Assembly: GCA_900767955.1 (NCBI GenBank)
Contig: CAAGBC010000060.1
Span: forward strand, 1 to 64,000
Direction of reading: 5' to 3'
Length of the DNA stretch: 64,000 nucleotides
Source of the DNA: Spirochaetia bacterium
GTDB taxonomy: Bacteria > Spirochaetota > Spirochaetia > Treponematales > Treponemataceae
The position numbers and the translations under genes are program-made. Below are positions 62,499 through 64,000 of this stretch, piece by piece (within the stretch, counting starts at the first letter, position 1; the number at the start of each line of letters is the position of its first letter). The notes beneath the pieces were generated by a model. It was given only the letters and a program-made list of their open reading frames with translations. It did not search any database and was not told the origin of the DNA.

Positions 62499-63689
62499 TT
62501 ATCTACCCCTGCGTGATTTTTCATCAGGGGTTATTATTGCATTAATTGTAACAGCTTCTTTTTTTGCTAATTCCGTAACAACTTCTTTTGAACATTTTCC
62601 TAATCCTCGAGGTGCAGGATGAGGTTCTGCATCGCCAATTAGGATAATTTTTTTCTGCGCAGTTTTATCCCAATCATAAAATTTTATTCCTGCGTACAAG
62701 CCTTCATAAACAGCTTCGGGAATATCTCCGCCTTCTGTTCCTTTTATAGAAAAACTATTTAAATTGCGAGTAAAACTGTTCAAATCGGAAGTAAATTTAA
62801 AATACCTAACAGGCAAACCATTATATTTATAATTATCGCCATAATCTCTGTACAACAGCAAACCTAATCTAACAGAACCAAATTCTTTTAATCCTTCTGT
62901 TAATTCAGGAATCCATTCATTTCGTAATTTTTCAATATCATCTTTCATACTTCCTGTTGCATCAATAACAAATACAACATCAGCTTTTTCTTTTGGATTA
63001 ATTTGCATTAAGGAATTCATTATGTCAGAAATAATTGTTTCTGGCCCTTTTGAATAAATCATAAAATCTGATATTTCATCAAATTTTTCACTTGCAACAG
63101 GATTATATTCATCTGTTAAAACTGAAGTTTCTTTTTTTCTTTCTACTTTTCCTAAATCAAACATAAATGAATTGTCGTAAAAATCGCCAGTATAATCTGC
63201 ATAAGGCTTTGCAAAAGTGCGAATATTCAAAAAAGTTCCTTTATTAATTACAACAGTTCCGTGTCTTGTCCAAGGATATCCATATTCAATCTCTTTTGGA
63301 ATATAAATATGAAAAGCCTGACCAAATCGTTCGTTTGGCTCAACTGTGGAGTCAATTAAACTATATTTTGAAAATTCAGAAGCAAGAGGCTTTCCATCAA
63401 GTAAACGAATTTCATCGCCATTTATTTTATTATATTCTTTTGCTCTATAGGCATAATTATCAGCTTTTCCAGAACTATCTTTTGTTGTTTCAATAAGCAT
63501 AATTGAATTAATTCCAGGCTTTTTTTTGATATACAAATGAAATCCTTGAAGATTAAAATTAGCATCTCTTTCTGGAATCATATATAAATCATTAAAACTA
63601 ATATGCAATTCACTTTTCAATGCTTCTTGCGAAAAAGCAAAGTTTAATAGAAAAAAATTAAAAAATAGCAAAAGAATTTTTTTTGTCAT
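62499..63689 (-). CDS. Exported von Willebrand factor A domain protein
   Basis: The 396-residue protein has a signal sequence (about residues 1-20, ending AFSQ) and an unrecognised N-terminal region of about 220 residues. A VWA domain follows with the MIDAS motif DATGSM (D-x-T-x-S, a Thr variant of DxSxS), the second site KGTEGGDIPEA and IILIGDAEPHP as a third. It probably mediates a metal-dependent protein contact in the envelope. The end is short and basic (SRRGR). No clear Shine-Dalgarno. Confidence 0.82.
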   Translation of the reverse strand: MTKKILLLFFNFFLLNFAFSQEALKSELHISFNDLYMIPERDANFNLQGFHLYIKKKPGINSIMLIETTKDSSGKADNYAYRAKEYNKINGDEIRLLDGKPLASEFSKYSLIDSTVEPNERFGQAFHIYIPKEIEYGYPWTRHGTVVINKGTFLNIRTFAKPYADYTGDFYDNSFMFDLGKVERKKETSVLTDEYNPVASEKFDEISDFMIYSKGPETIISDIMNSLMQINPKEKADVVFVIDATGSMKDDIEKLRNEWIPELTEGLKEFGSVRLGLLLYRDYGDNYKYNGLPVRYFKFTSDLNSFTRNLNSFSIKGTEGGDIPEAVYEGLYAGIKFYDWDKTAQKKIILIGDAEPHPAPRGLGKCSKEVVTELAKKEAVTINAIITPDEKSRRGR

Positions 63690-63803
63690 ATAAAAATTAT
63701 CGGCAACTTTTTAAAAAAAACATTTTAAACATTTCAAAAGATTTTTATTCCATAAGTATAATTAAAGTTTTTTATAAATATTTAATTTTTTAAGAAAACT
63801 TAA

Positions 63804-63832
63804 TTGAAAAATACAAACCTGTAATGTATAAT
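63804..63832 (+). promoter_or_regulatory. Promoter of the gene at 63842, nearly leaderless
   Basis: TTGAAA (63804-63809), 17 bases, a perfect TATAAT (63827-63832), and ATG at 63842. The leader would be about 3 nt, and no Shine-Dalgarno is seen. Confidence 0.72.
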
Positions 63833-63841
63833 TTGTTTGTT

Positions 63842-64000
63842 ATGTCTGATTTTGAAAACCCAATAGATAATTCTTACATCCCCATTGACATCGGTCTTTT
63901 TTACGACAATGTACAAAGTTCCGAAAATCAACAAGATGCGGGAATTGCAATATTAACAAAAGAAGAAGAAACTCTATACAACGAACTTATTCAACTTGTA
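63842..64000 (+). CDS. Start of an unidentified gene (cut by the window end)
   Basis: The open frame starts with ATG at 63842 and runs for 53 codons to the window edge. It is acidic and Gln/Asn-rich (beginning MSDFENPIDNSYIPIDIGLF) with no signal sequence. The consensus promoter just upstream supports it as a real gene. Too little is visible to name a family. Confidence 0.65.
   Translation, partial: MSDFENPIDNSYIPIDIGLFYDNVQSSENQQDAGIAILTKEEETLYNELIQLV

Overview
The window is AT-rich, tightly packed bacterial chromosome, and the gene content points to a spirochaete of the Treponema group. The main clues are a GreA of about 900 residues (a long form I remember from Treponema and Borrelia), a divergent FliG of the spirochaete FliG1 type, a chemoreceptor, many TPR proteins, several short lipoproteins, and core genes in spirochaete-like clusters. 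I see no insertion sequence, prophage, CRISPR array or rRNA. The species cannot be fixed from the sequence alone.

Layout. Positions 1-259 hold palindromes and tRNA-Arg(TCT). Positions 274-13300 form a long minus-strand block, in transcription order: rpe, a TPR/coiled-coil exported protein, a lysine-rich exported protein, a membrane TPR protein, recA, folK, scpA, scpB, rluB, cmk, rpsA, a terminator, a degenerate sigma-54-type regulator, a membrane TPR protein and a lipoprotein. Positions 13511-24883 are mostly plus strand: a TPR protein and giant greA, an MBL-fold hydrolase, (deoC on minus), a small ferredoxin, a membrane protein, a LysM/M23 envelope peptidase, a PEGA-like exported protein, a structured RNA/terminator, a class A penicillin-binding protein and a lone ParB-like domain. 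Positions 24888-61814 are nearly all minus strand: tyrS, rlmJ, nadE, clpB, a tocopherol-cyclase-like protein, an M16C peptidase, fliG1, an oligopeptide ABC system (oppA, oppB, fused oppC-oppD, oppF), a UPF0340 gene, argS, a YfiH/PgeF-type gene, an unrecognised 569-residue protein, sbcD-sbcC, a MATE transporter, a glycosyltransferase-methyltransferase fusion, a six-helix chemoreceptor, and a three-gene ABC importer of the TrpXYZ-like type. The end holds a TPR lipoprotein, a VWA protein and the first 53 codons of another gene.

The most interesting signals are in the non-coding DNA. (1) A leader of about 116 bp is present almost identically before the glycosyltransferase-methyltransferase gene and the chemoreceptor gene. 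It folds as three hairpins, the last terminator-like and next to the Shine-Dalgarno. The ABC binding-protein gene has the same three-hairpin order with different sequence, so this may be a structured regulatory RNA family. (2) A palindrome TTTGC-N3-GCAAA recurs in the leaders of five genes. (3) About ten genes have a sigma70-type promoter so close to the ATG that the mRNA should be leaderless or nearly so. Most of these lack a Shine-Dalgarno, whereas genes with longer leaders (tyrS, argS) have one. (4) A compact RNA with a C-rich loop and its own terminator lies before the penicillin-binding protein gene. Among proteins, the amidase domain of NadE has Ser where the catalytic Cys belongs, and the sigma-54-type regulator lacks both GAFTGA and the Walker B aspartate.

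All functions come from reading motifs by eye. No database search was run.
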